This document shows positions 25,601-34,216 of a stretch of 64,000 nt of DNA, in pieces. Every line of letters starts with the position of its first letter. Position 1 is the stretch's first letter. The notes below the pieces were generated by a model, which searched no databases, was not told where the DNA came from, and saw nothing but the letters and a program-made list of their open reading frames with translations. The position numbers were made by a program, and so were the translations under genes. Source of the DNA: Limisphaera sp049537155 (GTDB taxonomy: Bacteria; Verrucomicrobiota; Verrucomicrobiia; Limisphaerales; Limisphaeraceae); contig NZ_JBMVQZ010000004.1 of NCBI RefSeq assembly GCF_049537155.1, forward strand, positions 124,001-188,000, in the 5' to 3' direction.

Positions 25601-25953
25601 CTGAAACGGGGGTGGTGATGCTGCTTTACCTGGACCTAGCCTACGAGCAGTGGAAGAAGGAGGGCCGTCTGACCAGCCTGGCCGCCCTGCGCGATGCCAT
25701 CTATCACGGCGCGGTCAAGCGCGTCCGCCCCAAAGCCATGACCGCCACGGTCATCATCGCCGGTCTGATGCCCATCATGTGGAGTCATGGGGCCGGTGCC
25801 GACGTCATGAAACGCATCGCCGCACCCATGATCGGCGGCGTCATCACCTCCACGATCATGGAGCTTCTGGTCTATCCCGCGATCTACTACGTCTGGCGTT
25901 CCAGGGAGATCCGCGAAGTCACGGCGTCTGCCGATCATCAGGGCGGAAAGTGA
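22681..25953 (+). CDS. cusA: CusA-type Cu(I)/Ag(I) RND efflux pump
   Basis: 1090 residues from the ATG at 22681. It is the proton-driven inner membrane pump of the tripartite system. The three methionines that bind Cu/Ag in E. coli CusA are kept in context: M589 (LLYMPTTFPG), M639 (LDMIETTIM) and M702 (RIDMLSTGIK). The TM4 proton-relay motif GAMVDAVIIMIEN places Asp at 403. Other family blocks are FYGFSFVYVIFEDGTDLYW, GLDAETGVVMLLY and IWRDKIA-linked partners in the neighbouring genes. The stretch between M639 and M702 is about 14 residues longer than in E. coli. Presence of all three Met argues for Cu/Ag rather than Zn/Co/Ni. The hicBA module separates it from cusB. Confidence 0.95.
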   Translation: MLQRIIDFSLKNKFLVLVTTLALIVGGVYAIRNIPLDAIPDLSDVQVIIYTEYPGQAPRIVEDQVTYPIATRMLGVPYAKVVRGYSFYGFSFVYVIFEDGTDLYWARSRVLEYLGGLTGQLPPGVTATLGPDATGVGWAFMYVLESDQRDLWELRSWQDWHIKYQLLAVDGVSEVASVGGYVKQYQVTVDPEKLRAYNLSLADVSRAIQGSSGEVGGRSIELAEREYILRIKGYVQDLEALRKVAVGVGPDGVPILLGQVADVQFGPEMRRGLAELNGEGEVVGGIVVVRYGANAYKVIQDVKKQLDHAMKSLPPDVKYKIVYDRSALIDRAVRTLEEKLIEESIVVALVCAAFLLHLRSALVAIVILPIAVLISFLIMFGQGISSNIMSLGGIAIAIGAMVDAVIIMIENAHKHLEHDQGRKPHWQIIRDASIEVGPTLFYALLVITVSFLPVFTLQEQEGRLFKPLAYTKTYSMAAAAVLSVTLAPVLMGYFIRGRIPPEEKNPVNRLLIWLYHPLIDLIIRWRWIVIAAAAGLVIWTFLPTNRLAARFLPDGPLKELVFKLGGLFPFQNIGSEFMPPLYEGDLLYMPTTFPGISITKARELLQQTDKIIKSFPEVHHAFGKIGRAETATDPAPLDMIETTIMLKPEEEWPEVDIKDAEGRVIAHRRRTPDELVDALNQAIQFPGLANAWAMPIKTRIDMLSTGIKTPVGIKVAGPDLRELQRIASEIEAVVKQVPHTTSVYGERVMGATYVEVEIDRDAIARYGLRLADVQEVLSVALGGKVLLTTVEGLERYPINLRYNRDYRSDIETLERDIVIPTPTGAQVPLGQLASLRIVEGPPSIKSEAAVPNAWVYVDMHGIDVGTYVQMAMRAVNEAIANGTIKLPTGYSIFWSGQYEYMLRARQRLMIVVPLTLLIIIMIIYINTGSLIKTAIVMLAVPFSLIGAFWGLHLLDYNLSVAVWVGIIALAGLDAETGVVMLLYLDLAYEQWKKEGRLTSLAALRDAIYHGAVKRVRPKAMTATVIIAGLMPIMWSHGAGADVMKRIAAPMIGGVITSTIMELLVYPAIYYVWRSREIREVTASADHQGGK

Positions 25954-27079
25954 GACCGGACATTGCGCCCGAGCCCGACGGCCATCTGCCGGCGGCGTCA
26001 GCAGCCCTGGCTGGCTCCCGCTGCGTCCACGTGATCGCCAGCACCCTGCGGTTGCGAAGGGCTGGCTGACATTGCTTCTGGCGCCCGGCGTGCAAGCCCA
26101 CCACACTGCCGCGCGACCCGGTCCTGCCCGGTTCAGGCCAGGGCCGTTTCCATGCCGGCCATGCACAGCCCGGACCCTCGCCTGTCTTCACACCGGTGTG
26201 CTCTGAACCACCTGCCTCTTGTGCACCGGCCACCGACAAAGCCTGCGGCGAAGGTCGCGCAGGCCGCGTCGTAACGCCAACGCCGGAAAGAGCGACAGCC
26301 CGCCCGTAGCGCAGGCTGTCAGCCCGCCCCGCGGCATCTCGTCCGCGCAGGATCAGCGGTGGCTTCGCCTGATGGCTGTCCTGAACTCGGAGACGCCAAA
26401 GGCCGTGGAAAGAAGGGCCGATGAAGGGGAAGAGATGGCTCCACTCGGGCCGCTGGCCCATCGTGACGCCGACGAGGAGCGCAACCGCCGCGCCGAACAG
26501 CGTAAAAAGGATGCCCGAGCGGGGAAACACGGCGGCCATCCTGTCACAGGCCTTTCGCTTGTGATGGAGCTGTCTGTGGAGGATGGCTGTGCGGCCTTCG
26601 CATGGGTCGCGGCAACGACAGGTGAAAACCTCGCTGGTGCATTTCCGTCAAAGACCGCGACAGCACGACTTGTGGATGGCCACCGCTTCAATCATCGGAT
26701 GGTACGGGATTCCATGATACGCGCAGAGGCCGTGAGGGAGGACGGGACGTGTCTTTCGCAAGCCGCGATGCTGGAGGACGGCCCTGCCCGGGTTGGGCCA
26801 AGGCTGAAGTGTGGCCGGTGGAAATGGGTTGAGGAAGCCGGGGGCCGGTGCGGAGCCGGCGCGAAGGGACGCTGGGCAGTGCTGGACGGCCAAAGCGCGC
26901 ATGATCGAACCTGCTGCACTTGCGTGGGCGGACCCGGGTCGTGATGGGCCTGGCGGGATTGCCCGTGGCCGGGCGCAACGGGTTCAAACTGGACGCTTGA
27001 CAGGCTTGTGCGGTCGGACTAGAAGGTCTGCGACAAGCCAGAGTCACGACAACCATTCACCAAACTTCTGGATCCTCCC
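25954..27079. other. 1.1-kb region without a convincing gene
   Basis: I see no reliable gene. A short minus-strand frame from 26539 begins with a plausible membrane segment (FTLFGAAVALLVGVTMGQ) and HLFPFIGPSFHGLW, then runs into low-quality sequence and a hairpin repeat; it may be the remnant of a small membrane protein. The repeat at 26285-26313 is listed separately. Plus-strand frames across the region lack domain likeness. Confidence 0.45.
26285..26313. repeat. REP-like palindrome
   Basis: GACAGCC and GGCTGTC arms surround CGCCCGTAGCGCAGG-like sequence, and part of it recurs just after (CAGCCCGCC). Short GC-rich palindromes with a GTAGCGCAGGC core look like the repetitive extragenic elements common in this group. 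That comparison is from memory, and only one copy is in the window. Confidence 0.4.
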
Positions 27080-29161
27080 ATGAAACGGACTTCTTGCTGT
27101 TCCGTCGGCGCGTCGGGTGTGTCTGGTTTTCGCGGATTGCGACGTTGTGTGTGGTGGTTGAGCGGGTGGTTGGGGTTGACGGGCCTTGGTGGGGTGGGTT
27201 GGGCACAGGGGCAGATCGAGGAGAGTTTCGATGCGTACACGGATGCCGGGCAGATGATTGCGGCAGGGTGGCGATTGTCGGCGTTGAACCCTGCATTGGT
27301 GACGACGACGTTCGTGGAGCACGACCAGGGGCGTGCCCTCCGGTTGCGTGCGAGTCCGGTTCCGGGGACGGCGCCGGCGGTGGGGATGTGGTACCGGACC
27401 AACGAGTACACGGATTTTTACGTGGCGGTGGACCTGGTGGACTGGCCGGGGACGGACAAGAATCAGGCGGTGGTGTTGTTCGGGCATCTTACGGACGCGA
27501 CCACGGGGACGGTGCACGAGAACGTCAATCCTGCGACGGCGCAGGGGGTGATTTGTAATTACGACACCTCACAGTACGGCGAGGGACCCACCGACCGGCG
27601 TCAGGGGCAGTTCCAGATCAACGTGGTGAACGCGGGTTTCCAGGCGCGGACGCTGGCCGTGGCCGAGGTGACACTGGAACCCGGTCGGTCGTACCGGCTG
27701 ACGTTCGAGGGGCGGGGCAATCATTACACGGCCCGTTTGTATGACCATCACGATTTGACGCGCCCGATGGTGGTGTTGGAGGCGGAGGATTACTCGTTTT
27801 ACACGGGGGCGTGCGGTTTTCTGGGCTTCAGCCGGCAGGGCAACGAGGGGACGGTGGACCTGACGGTGGACAACTACTTCTGCGGTCGGGCGGATCCGCA
27901 TGCGCAGGAGGCGCCGGTGATGGTGCATCCGGTGAGTGGGACACCCCAGGTGATTGCGCGGCATCCGACGAATCGGTTCACGAACTTTCATCCGGCGTCG
28001 GAGGGGATCCGCTTCACCGTCTCGACGTTTTCGGACCATCCGGTGGACGTGGCGGCGACCCGGCTGTTCCTGAACGGGGAGGACGTGAGCGGGTCGTTGC
28101 AACTGTTGTCCGGGGGCGGCTCCACGGTGACACTGGGGACGGTGCCCGGGACGCTTCAGCCGCGCCGGGTGTATGCGGCGCGGATCGAGGTCCAGGACGC
28201 GGGCGGCGTCCGGAAGTCGGTTCATACGTTCTGGTTCGACACGTTCGTGGAGGGGGAACTGGAGACCGCGCCGTTCAAGACTGTGGAGTGCGAGGATTAC
28301 AACTATGAGGGCGGGCGGTTCCAGGCGGATCCGGTGCCGCCGAGCGGCTACACCCCTGGCGGGACACTCGTCAACGGCAACGGTGTGGGGTACTACGATC
28401 TGGTGGGCGTGCCGGGCGTGGACTATTCCGACGCCCGCAGCACGCCGGAGGGCGGCTGGAACGATTATCGCACCTGGGACGCGGTGGGGACGTCCACGGG
28501 CAACCAGGACGTGAGCGATTTCACCCGCGGGCTGCGGGATCCCCTCCCACCGGAACTCATTCGAGAGAAGTACAGGGCAGTGGGACTGCAGGAGTACGTG
28601 GTGGCGCGGACGGAGCCGGGCGAGTGGCTGAATTACACCCGGGTGTTCACCCCCACGAATTACCAGGTGTATTTGCGGGTGGGAAGTTTCGGGAGCACGA
28701 AGGCCGAACTGGCCCGGGTGACGAGCGATCCGAGCCAACCGGATCAGACGACGGAACTGCTGGGGCATTTCTGGATTTCGAACAATCTGATGCGCACGCA
28801 CTTTACGTATGTGCCGTTGATGCGGGACGGGCGGCCGGCGGTGGTGACGTTGTCGGGACAGCAGACCCTGCGGCTCACGATGGCCGGTGTGCCCGGCCAG
28901 GACGTGCGGAAGGTGTACCTGAACTACCTGCTGTTCGTGCCCGTGGCGGCCCTGCCGGAGCCGGTGCGGCTGGAGATCCGGCGTGTGGGGAACGAGGTGA
29001 TCTTGAGCTGGGTGGAAGGTCCGTGGCGATTGGAGAGCACGACGGCTCTGGGTTCCACCCCATGGGAGGAGATCCGTGAAGGCATCGTGTCGGAGGGTGG
29101 CGAGCTGCGGTATGCAACCTCGGCGCAGGGGACGCGGTTCTACCGGTTGGTGGCTCCCTGA
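27080..29161 (+). CDS. Secreted carbohydrate-binding-type protein, CBM6/malectin-like
   Basis: 693 residues with an N-terminal signal (VWWLSGWLGLTGLGGVGWAQ). The first ~270 residues look like a concanavalin-type jelly roll (FLGFSRQGNEGTVDLTVDNY). A Big/Ig-like middle follows. Residues about 400-650 contain ECEDYNYEGGRF, GVGYYDLVGVPGVDYSDAR and a late GEWLNYTRVF, the pattern of CBM6 or malectin modules in large Verrucomicrobia proteins. The end (RLESTTALGSTPW, FYRLVAP) is the recurring C-terminal module of exported proteins in this lineage. No catalytic motif was seen, so it probably binds sugar at the surface. Stands alone on its strand. Confidence 0.65.
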   Translation: MKRTSCCSVGASGVSGFRGLRRCVWWLSGWLGLTGLGGVGWAQGQIEESFDAYTDAGQMIAAGWRLSALNPALVTTTFVEHDQGRALRLRASPVPGTAPAVGMWYRTNEYTDFYVAVDLVDWPGTDKNQAVVLFGHLTDATTGTVHENVNPATAQGVICNYDTSQYGEGPTDRRQGQFQINVVNAGFQARTLAVAEVTLEPGRSYRLTFEGRGNHYTARLYDHHDLTRPMVVLEAEDYSFYTGACGFLGFSRQGNEGTVDLTVDNYFCGRADPHAQEAPVMVHPVSGTPQVIARHPTNRFTNFHPASEGIRFTVSTFSDHPVDVAATRLFLNGEDVSGSLQLLSGGGSTVTLGTVPGTLQPRRVYAARIEVQDAGGVRKSVHTFWFDTFVEGELETAPFKTVECEDYNYEGGRFQADPVPPSGYTPGGTLVNGNGVGYYDLVGVPGVDYSDARSTPEGGWNDYRTWDAVGTSTGNQDVSDFTRGLRDPLPPELIREKYRAVGLQEYVVARTEPGEWLNYTRVFTPTNYQVYLRVGSFGSTKAELARVTSDPSQPDQTTELLGHFWISNNLMRTHFTYVPLMRDGRPAVVTLSGQQTLRLTMAGVPGQDVRKVYLNYLLFVPVAALPEPVRLEIRRVGNEVILSWVEGPWRLESTTALGSTPWEEIREGIVSEGGELRYATSAQGTRFYRLVAP

Positions 29162-29629
29162 TCGCCGGCCGCGGGTCTGCCGAGGCATGGTGGTCATGGG
29201 TGAGCTGCTGGCGTGGTGGTTCGACGCCGGGCCTGCCCGCGTGTTCGATGGCGGTTCGAGGTGGCCTGCGCGGGCAGCTGAGGCGCGGCAATCGATCCGT
29301 TGCCAAGGTCCGGTCAGCCTGCGGCAGTCAGGAGGGACAGACCGGGAGGCTGAAAGGTCCGAGGGCCTTGCGGGGGTTGGGAGAGTCGGGTTTTCCCGAG
29401 CCACTTTTGGCGCCCGGCCAAGGGCGGCGGCTGCGGGAGGCGTGTCGAGGGGAGGATCCAGCTCGCGTGTGGTGGTTTTCCATCCCTCCCTGTTTGCGTG
29501 GCAATGGCGGGCAGCGAGGCTGCCAGGCAGACGTGGCCGGGGATGGGGGAAGAGGGCCGGGGTTCTCCATGTCTGGCGCAGGTGTGGATCGGTCCGGAGG
29601 CGCGGGCGTGTCCGGCCGCCGGTGCGGGC
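29162..29629. other. Convergent intergenic region
   Basis: 468 bases with no gene seen. CTGCCCGCG (29233-29241) and CGCGGGCAG (29269-29277) form a 9-bp stem with a 27-base loop shortly after the 27080-29161 gene; no T-run follows. Confidence 0.4.
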
Positions 29630-30145
29630 TCAGTATTCGTAAAGGCCTTCGTCCCGGGTGTAGCCGCCCATGCCACCGCCGAACTCGTCGTCTTCGCCTT
29701 CGGGACCACCGAGGAAATCGCCGAGGACGTCACCCATGTCTTCCTCGATCTTCTCGGGGTCTTCGCCTGCTTCGAGTCGTTTGATGGCCACGTCGAGTTC
29801 CTTGGGCACGCTGCCCGGGGGCATGAGGTCCTTCATTTTGCGCATGACGTAGGCCATGTGTCGGGGGTTGTTCTCGTCGAGGTGCTCCATGTCCCGCTCC
29901 AGTTCCTGCATGACCCGTTCGACGCGCGGATCGTCGAAGTCGGGCAGATCGGGGCCCGTGTCAGGTCCTTCGGTTTTGGGTTTGGGCTCGGGCACACCTT
30001 TGACGAAGGAGAATCGGCTGACCTGCTTGATGAGGTCTTTGTTGCCGCACCTGGGACAAACGGGGGTGCGATCGGGGTTCACCCGTTTGGACAGGAAACT
30101 GTAGATCCGCCGGCATTTCGGACAGGCAAACTCGTAAATGGGCAT
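29630..30145 (-). CDS. FmdB-family zinc ribbon protein
   Basis: 171 residues from the ATG at 30145; the frame is open to 30292 but MPIYEFACPKC is the canonical family start. Two C-x2-C pairs (FACPKC, VCPRC) form the zinc ribbon in the first ~40 residues. The rest is an acidic, helical extension unique to this lineage (ERVMQELERDMEHLDENN, AIKRLEAGEDPEKIEEDMG) ending in a Gly/Asp-rich tail. FmdB-like proteins are thought to be regulatory; the target is unknown. The extension repeats a pattern (DMG/EEDMGD) common in planctomycete/verrucomicrobial FmdB proteins, to my memory. Confidence 0.85.
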   Translation of the reverse strand: MPIYEFACPKCRRIYSFLSKRVNPDRTPVCPRCGNKDLIKQVSRFSFVKGVPEPKPKTEGPDTGPDLPDFDDPRVERVMQELERDMEHLDENNPRHMAYVMRKMKDLMPPGSVPKELDVAIKRLEAGEDPEKIEEDMGDVLGDFLGGPEGEDDEFGGGMGGYTRDEGLYEY

Positions 30146-30466
30146 GCGACCAATTCTCCACGCTTTTGTTGAATGAAAACATTCGACCGGGCCTGCGGCC
30201 CGCTTCGGGTCCTTGGGGCTGGGGGCCCGCGCGGGGCCTGCAGCCACCGACCCGATGAGACATGTAATCGTCCGCAGGATTCCGGCAACCAAAAAGGAGC
30301 GGTCCGGTCCCGGGACGATCGGGGGGCCCGGGGCAGCTGACCAGCAAGCTGGACGGGCTGGAGGAGGGGGTGATCGGCCCGAGGACTTGACGTTTGGTGT
30401 GCGGGCTTCTCAGGCTGCGTGCCGGGCTGCCGGAGAGGCGGGGTTCGGATCGGAAGGCCGGGCTGA
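30146..30466. other. Divergent region between the FmdB-like and DUF1080 genes
   Basis: 321 bases, no gene and no clear promoter hexamers seen. A Shine-Dalgarno-like GGAAGG lies about 9 bases before the ATG at 30467. Confidence 0.4.
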
Positions 30467-31798
30467 ATGAGCTGGATGCGAAGGAGCATGAGTGGCAGGG
30501 GACGATGGTTGTGGGCGTGGCTGCCGTTGGGGGTGGCATGGGTGGGCTGCCGGGCGGTTGGCCCGGGGGCGTCGGAGGCGGAGCCCGGATTCGTATCGTT
30601 GTTCGACGGCCGTTCGCTGGAGGGTTGGCAGGTTGTGGATGGGCCGCCGGACGGGTACGTCGTCGAGGACGGGCTGCTGGTGTGCACGGAGCGGGGCGGG
30701 AAACTTTATACCACGCGGCAGTACGGGAACTTCATTTTGCGGTTTGAGTTTCGACTGCCGGAGGGTGCGAACAATGGTGTGGCGATTCGCGCGCCGCTGG
30801 GGGACGACCCCGCGTACGTGGGGATGGAAATTCAGATTCTGGAGGAGACGGCGGCACTGAAGGGGAAGTGGGGACCATTGCGGCCGGCCCAGTTCCACGG
30901 GTCGGTGTACGACGTGGTGCCGGCCCGGCAGGGTGCGCTGCGTCCGCCCGGGCAGTGGAACACGGAGGAGATTCACGTCGAGGGCCGGCAGATCCGTGTG
31001 CGGGTGAACGATCAGACGGTGTTGGAGGCGGATTTGAACGACGTACGGGATCCGGAGGTGATCCGGCGCCATCCGGGGATTTTTCGTGAGCGGGGGCACA
31101 TTGGTTTCCTGGGGCACGGTGATCGGGTGGAATTCCGCAACATTCGTTTGAAGGGGCTTCCGGACGGGCCGGCCGGGCGGACGGAAGGTTTTACGGCCTT
31201 GTTCAATGGACGGGATTTGACGGGGTGGCGGGGCTGGGTGGATCCGCGCAAGTGGGCGAAGATGAGCGCGGAGGAGCGTGTCGTGGCGCGGTCGGAGGCG
31301 GACCGGGAGATGCAGAGGAACTGGCGGGTGGAAAACGGGGTGTTGGTGTATCGCGGGAAGGGTTATGACAATTTGTGCACGCGCGGGGAGTACGGGGATT
31401 TCGAGCTGGTCTGCGAGTGGAAGATCGGGCCGCACAGTGACAGCGGGGTGTATCTTCGGGGGGTGCCCCAGGTTCAGATCTGGGATCCGTACACGCCGCC
31501 GGTGGAGGGAGGTCGGGAGGTTGGCTCGGGCGGCCTGTACAACAATCAGCGGCATGCGTCCCGGCCTCTGACGCGTGCGGATCGGCCGGTGGGTGAATGG
31601 AATCGTTTTCGGGTCGTCATGGTGGGCGATCGGGTGCATGTGTTTTTGAACGATCAGTTGGTGGTGCGGGATACGGTGTTGGAGAACTACTGGGATCGTG
31701 GCCGGCCCGTGCCCGCGCGGGGACCGATCGAATTGCAGGCCCATACCACGCCGGTGTGGTTCCGTGAGTTGTGGATTCGGGAGATTCCCACCCGGTGA
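30467..31798 (+). CDS. Lipoprotein with two DUF1080 (3-keto-disaccharide hydrolase) domains
   Basis: 443 residues from the ATG at 30467; ATGs at 30476 and 30488 are also usable. A lipobox-type signal ends near AWVGC. Domain 1 (about 38-230: FVSLFDGRSLEGW, NNGVAIRAPLGDDPAYVGMEIQI) and domain 2 (about 240-440: FTALFNGRDLTGWRGW, DSGVYLRGVPQVQIWDP) are both DUF1080/LamG-like jelly rolls; the family includes enzymes that split 3-keto-glucosides. The Gfo/Idh gene follows after 13 bases. That pairing fits a pathway that oxidises a sugar at C3 and then cleaves it. Domain order and double domain are usual for Planctomycetota/Verrucomicrobiota. Confidence 0.85.
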   Translation: MSWMRRSMSGRGRWLWAWLPLGVAWVGCRAVGPGASEAEPGFVSLFDGRSLEGWQVVDGPPDGYVVEDGLLVCTERGGKLYTTRQYGNFILRFEFRLPEGANNGVAIRAPLGDDPAYVGMEIQILEETAALKGKWGPLRPAQFHGSVYDVVPARQGALRPPGQWNTEEIHVEGRQIRVRVNDQTVLEADLNDVRDPEVIRRHPGIFRERGHIGFLGHGDRVEFRNIRLKGLPDGPAGRTEGFTALFNGRDLTGWRGWVDPRKWAKMSAEERVVARSEADREMQRNWRVENGVLVYRGKGYDNLCTRGEYGDFELVCEWKIGPHSDSGVYLRGVPQVQIWDPYTPPVEGGREVGSGGLYNNQRHASRPLTRADRPVGEWNRFRVVMVGDRVHVFLNDQLVVRDTVLENYWDRGRPVPARGPIELQAHTTPVWFRELWIREIPTR

Positions 31799-31811
31799 AG
31801 GGAGGTTGGTC

Positions 31812-33152
31812 ATGAGCAGAGGCAGAGTGACGCGGCGGGAGTTTCTGGGCTGGCTGGTGGCCGGCGCGGCCGGTGGTTTGACCGGTGGGTGTGTGGCGGG
31901 GCGGCGGGCCGGGCGTGTTCCGCCGTCCGAGACCATCCTGCACGCGTGCGTGGGTGCCGGGGGGATGGGCGCCAGTGATCTGGAGAGTTTTGCCCACCAC
32001 GATTTTGTGCGGATCGTGGCCATTGCAGATGTGGACCTGGCTCGGGCCGAGGTTTGGCGCCGGAAGTTCCCTGGGGTGCGGATCTATCAGGACTGGCGGC
32101 GGCTGCTGGATCGGGAGCGGGATCTGGACAGCTTGAACGTCTCGACGCCCGACCACATGCACGCGCCGATTGCCATGTCGGCGATGCAGCGGGGGCTTCA
32201 CGTGTACGTGCAGAAACCCCTGACCCATGACCTTTACGAGAGTCGGCAACTGACGCGGGAAGCGCGCCGGCGCGGCCTGGTCACGCAGATGGGGATCCAG
32301 ATCCATTCGCTGGCGGAATACCGGCAGGCGGTGCAGATCCTGCGACAGGGGCTGATCGGCAAGGTCCGGGAGGTGCATCTGTGGAGCGACAAGGCTTGGG
32401 GCGATCCGGAGCCGTTGCCGGTGCGGCGGGATCCGGTGCCGGAGGGCTTCGATTGGGACGGGTGGTTGGGTGTGGCGGCGTGGCGCCCCTTCATTGGCGG
32501 GGGTTATTATCATCCGGCCAACTGGCGGCGGCGCCTGGATTTTGGGACGGGAACCCTGGGTGACATGGGCTGTCACATTTTCGATCCGGTCTTTCTGGGA
32601 TTGGCTTTGACCGCTCCCCGCAGTGTGCGGTCGGAAGGGCCGCCTCCCAATGCATGGAACTGGGCCAACGACGGGAAGGTCGTGTATGAGTTTCCCGGGA
32701 CAGCCCATACTGCGGGGCCAACGCTTCGGTTGACCTGGTATGATGGCCGGCAACGACCGCCGCGGGATGTGCTGGCGTTGTTGGAGGAGGATGCGCCGCC
32801 GGCTCAAGGTTCGATTTGCGTGGGGACCGAGGGTGTGATGTTGCTGCCTCACATCGGGCGGGCACGACTCTATCCGCGGAAGCGTTTCGAGGGAGTCCGG
32901 CTGCCCGAGGCAGAGTCGGCCAACCATTACACCTTGTTTTTGGAGGCTGTGCGGGGAGGCCGGGCGACGACTGCCGGGTTCGATTACGCAGGGCCCCTGA
33001 CCGAGACCGTATTGCTGGGGTGCGTGGCGAGTCGGTTTCCGCAGACCACGCTCGAATGGGATGCCGGGCGGCTGCGTTTCCGGAATGTGACGGAGGCCAA
33101 CCGGTTTTTGCGCCGGGCGTACCGTGCGGGATGGGAGGTTTGGGGGTTGTAG
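31812..33152 (+). CDS. Tat-exported Gfo/Idh/MocA family oxidoreductase
   Basis: 446 residues from the ATG at 31812, with GGAGGT 6 bases upstream. A twin-arginine signal (VTRREFLGWLVAGAAGG) and a following Cys suggest export as a folded, cofactor-loaded lipoprotein. The Rossmann part has CVGAGGMG, and the central YVQKPLTHD is the place of the usual EKP motif (Gln for Glu here). His-rich loops GGGYYHPANWRRR and MGCHIFDP follow. It lies 13 bases after the DUF1080 protein, so an operon is likely. Members oxidise or reduce sugar alcohols with NAD(P). The E-to-Q change is worth noting but is seen in exported members, as far as I recall. Confidence 0.9.
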   Translation: MSRGRVTRREFLGWLVAGAAGGLTGGCVAGRRAGRVPPSETILHACVGAGGMGASDLESFAHHDFVRIVAIADVDLARAEVWRRKFPGVRIYQDWRRLLDRERDLDSLNVSTPDHMHAPIAMSAMQRGLHVYVQKPLTHDLYESRQLTREARRRGLVTQMGIQIHSLAEYRQAVQILRQGLIGKVREVHLWSDKAWGDPEPLPVRRDPVPEGFDWDGWLGVAAWRPFIGGGYYHPANWRRRLDFGTGTLGDMGCHIFDPVFLGLALTAPRSVRSEGPPPNAWNWANDGKVVYEFPGTAHTAGPTLRLTWYDGRQRPPRDVLALLEEDAPPAQGSICVGTEGVMLLPHIGRARLYPRKRFEGVRLPEAESANHYTLFLEAVRGGRATTAGFDYAGPLTETVLLGCVASRFPQTTLEWDAGRLRFRNVTEANRFLRRAYRAGWEVWGL

Positions 33153-33252
33153 GTCCCGCCGCGGCTCGAGGTAACGGACCGTTCGAGACATCTGCGAGGA
33201 GGGGAGCCGACGGCAGGCCGCTTGCGGATGGGTGCGATTGCGGCGGCGAGGC

Positions 33253-34176
33253 TCAGGCGGTTCGCCAGGTGAGGTGGGCGAGGCGTCCGTGGTCGGGATG
33301 GCGAGGGTCCAGGCAGCGGAGGTGGAGGTCCATGCCGTCCTGCCCGAGATTTGCTTCCACCCAACCGACGGGGTACTCAGGCCGGAACACGTAGGAGGTG
33401 GGCGGCAGGTTCACGAGGTGAATACCGCTGCTGTCGGTGGCGAGGTTCCAGCGGTGGGTATGGCCGAAAACGCAGGCCTTGACCTGGGGCCGCGGCCGCA
33501 ACACGGCCAACAGGGCTTCGGTATCCTTGAGGCCCGAGCGATTGGGGCCTTCGTCCGGGTGATGGTGGAGGACGATGATGGCGGGACGGCGGCGGCGGGC
33601 GTCCAGTGCACGGGCCAACCAGTCCAGTTGTTCCGGGCCCAAAAGGCCGGGGGTCGAAAGGGTTTTGTCCAGCGAATCGAGCAGGAACCAGTTGGCCCGC
33701 GGAGAAGGGACCACGGCGCAACAGCGGGCGCGCCAGGGCCGGTCGGGGCGGAAGGCCCACGGAATGGCTTGCAGGAAACGGTCCCGATGATCGTGGTTGC
33801 CGAGCAGGAGGTGCACGGGGCGGCCGGACCGGCGCACGGGCCCGAGGAGCGTGAGCAGTTGTTGGTAATCACCGGTTTCGCCCTGGCTGTATGCGAGGTC
33901 ACCGGCGATGAGGACGTTGGAGGGGCGGGCGGGGGAGGTGAGGATTTCGTTGACGACCGTTTCGAGGTTGGACGCCATCGAGACGCCGTTGTGGAATCGG
34001 GCGCGGTCGGCAGCAATGTGGGTGTCTGCCAGCAGGGCCCAGGCGTGAGGGTCCGTGGGGGAGGGACGGGCCCCTGCGAGGGGCCGGCCCAGTCCCCAAG
34101 CGAGGCCGCCGTAGAAGAGGTGGCGGAGGAAGGTTCGGCGACTGAGTGGGGGCAATCGGATGGGCATGGGCCGCAC
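33253..34176 (-). CDS. Tat-exported metallophosphoesterase
   Basis: 307 residues from 34176 (an ATG at 34167 also fits). A twin-arginine signal (LSRRTFLRHLFYGGLAWGL) leads a calcineurin-like core with the metal motifs in order: LLADTHIAADRARF, IAGDLAYSQGE, LLLGNHDHRD, VLHHHPD and VFGHTHRWN. Such enzymes cleave phosphomonoesters or diesters with two metal ions outside the cytoplasm. It is convergent with the Gfo/Idh gene and is followed on its strand by nothing within 100 bases. The substrate is unknown. Confidence 0.85.
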   Translation of the reverse strand: MRPMPIRLPPLSRRTFLRHLFYGGLAWGLGRPLAGARPSPTDPHAWALLADTHIAADRARFHNGVSMASNLETVVNEILTSPARPSNVLIAGDLAYSQGETGDYQQLLTLLGPVRRSGRPVHLLLGNHDHRDRFLQAIPWAFRPDRPWRARCCAVVPSPRANWFLLDSLDKTLSTPGLLGPEQLDWLARALDARRRRPAIIVLHHHPDEGPNRSGLKDTEALLAVLRPRPQVKACVFGHTHRWNLATDSSGIHLVNLPPTSYVFRPEYPVGWVEANLGQDGMDLHLRCLDPRHPDHGRLAHLTWRTA

Positions 34177-34216
34177 GCCGGGAGAGGCCGGGCCGAAGGG
34201 GCGACCCGGTCCGGGT

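Noticed and set aside
26219..26944. 241-codon plus-strand frame
   Set aside because: No domain, no signal and no family likeness; covers the palindrome.
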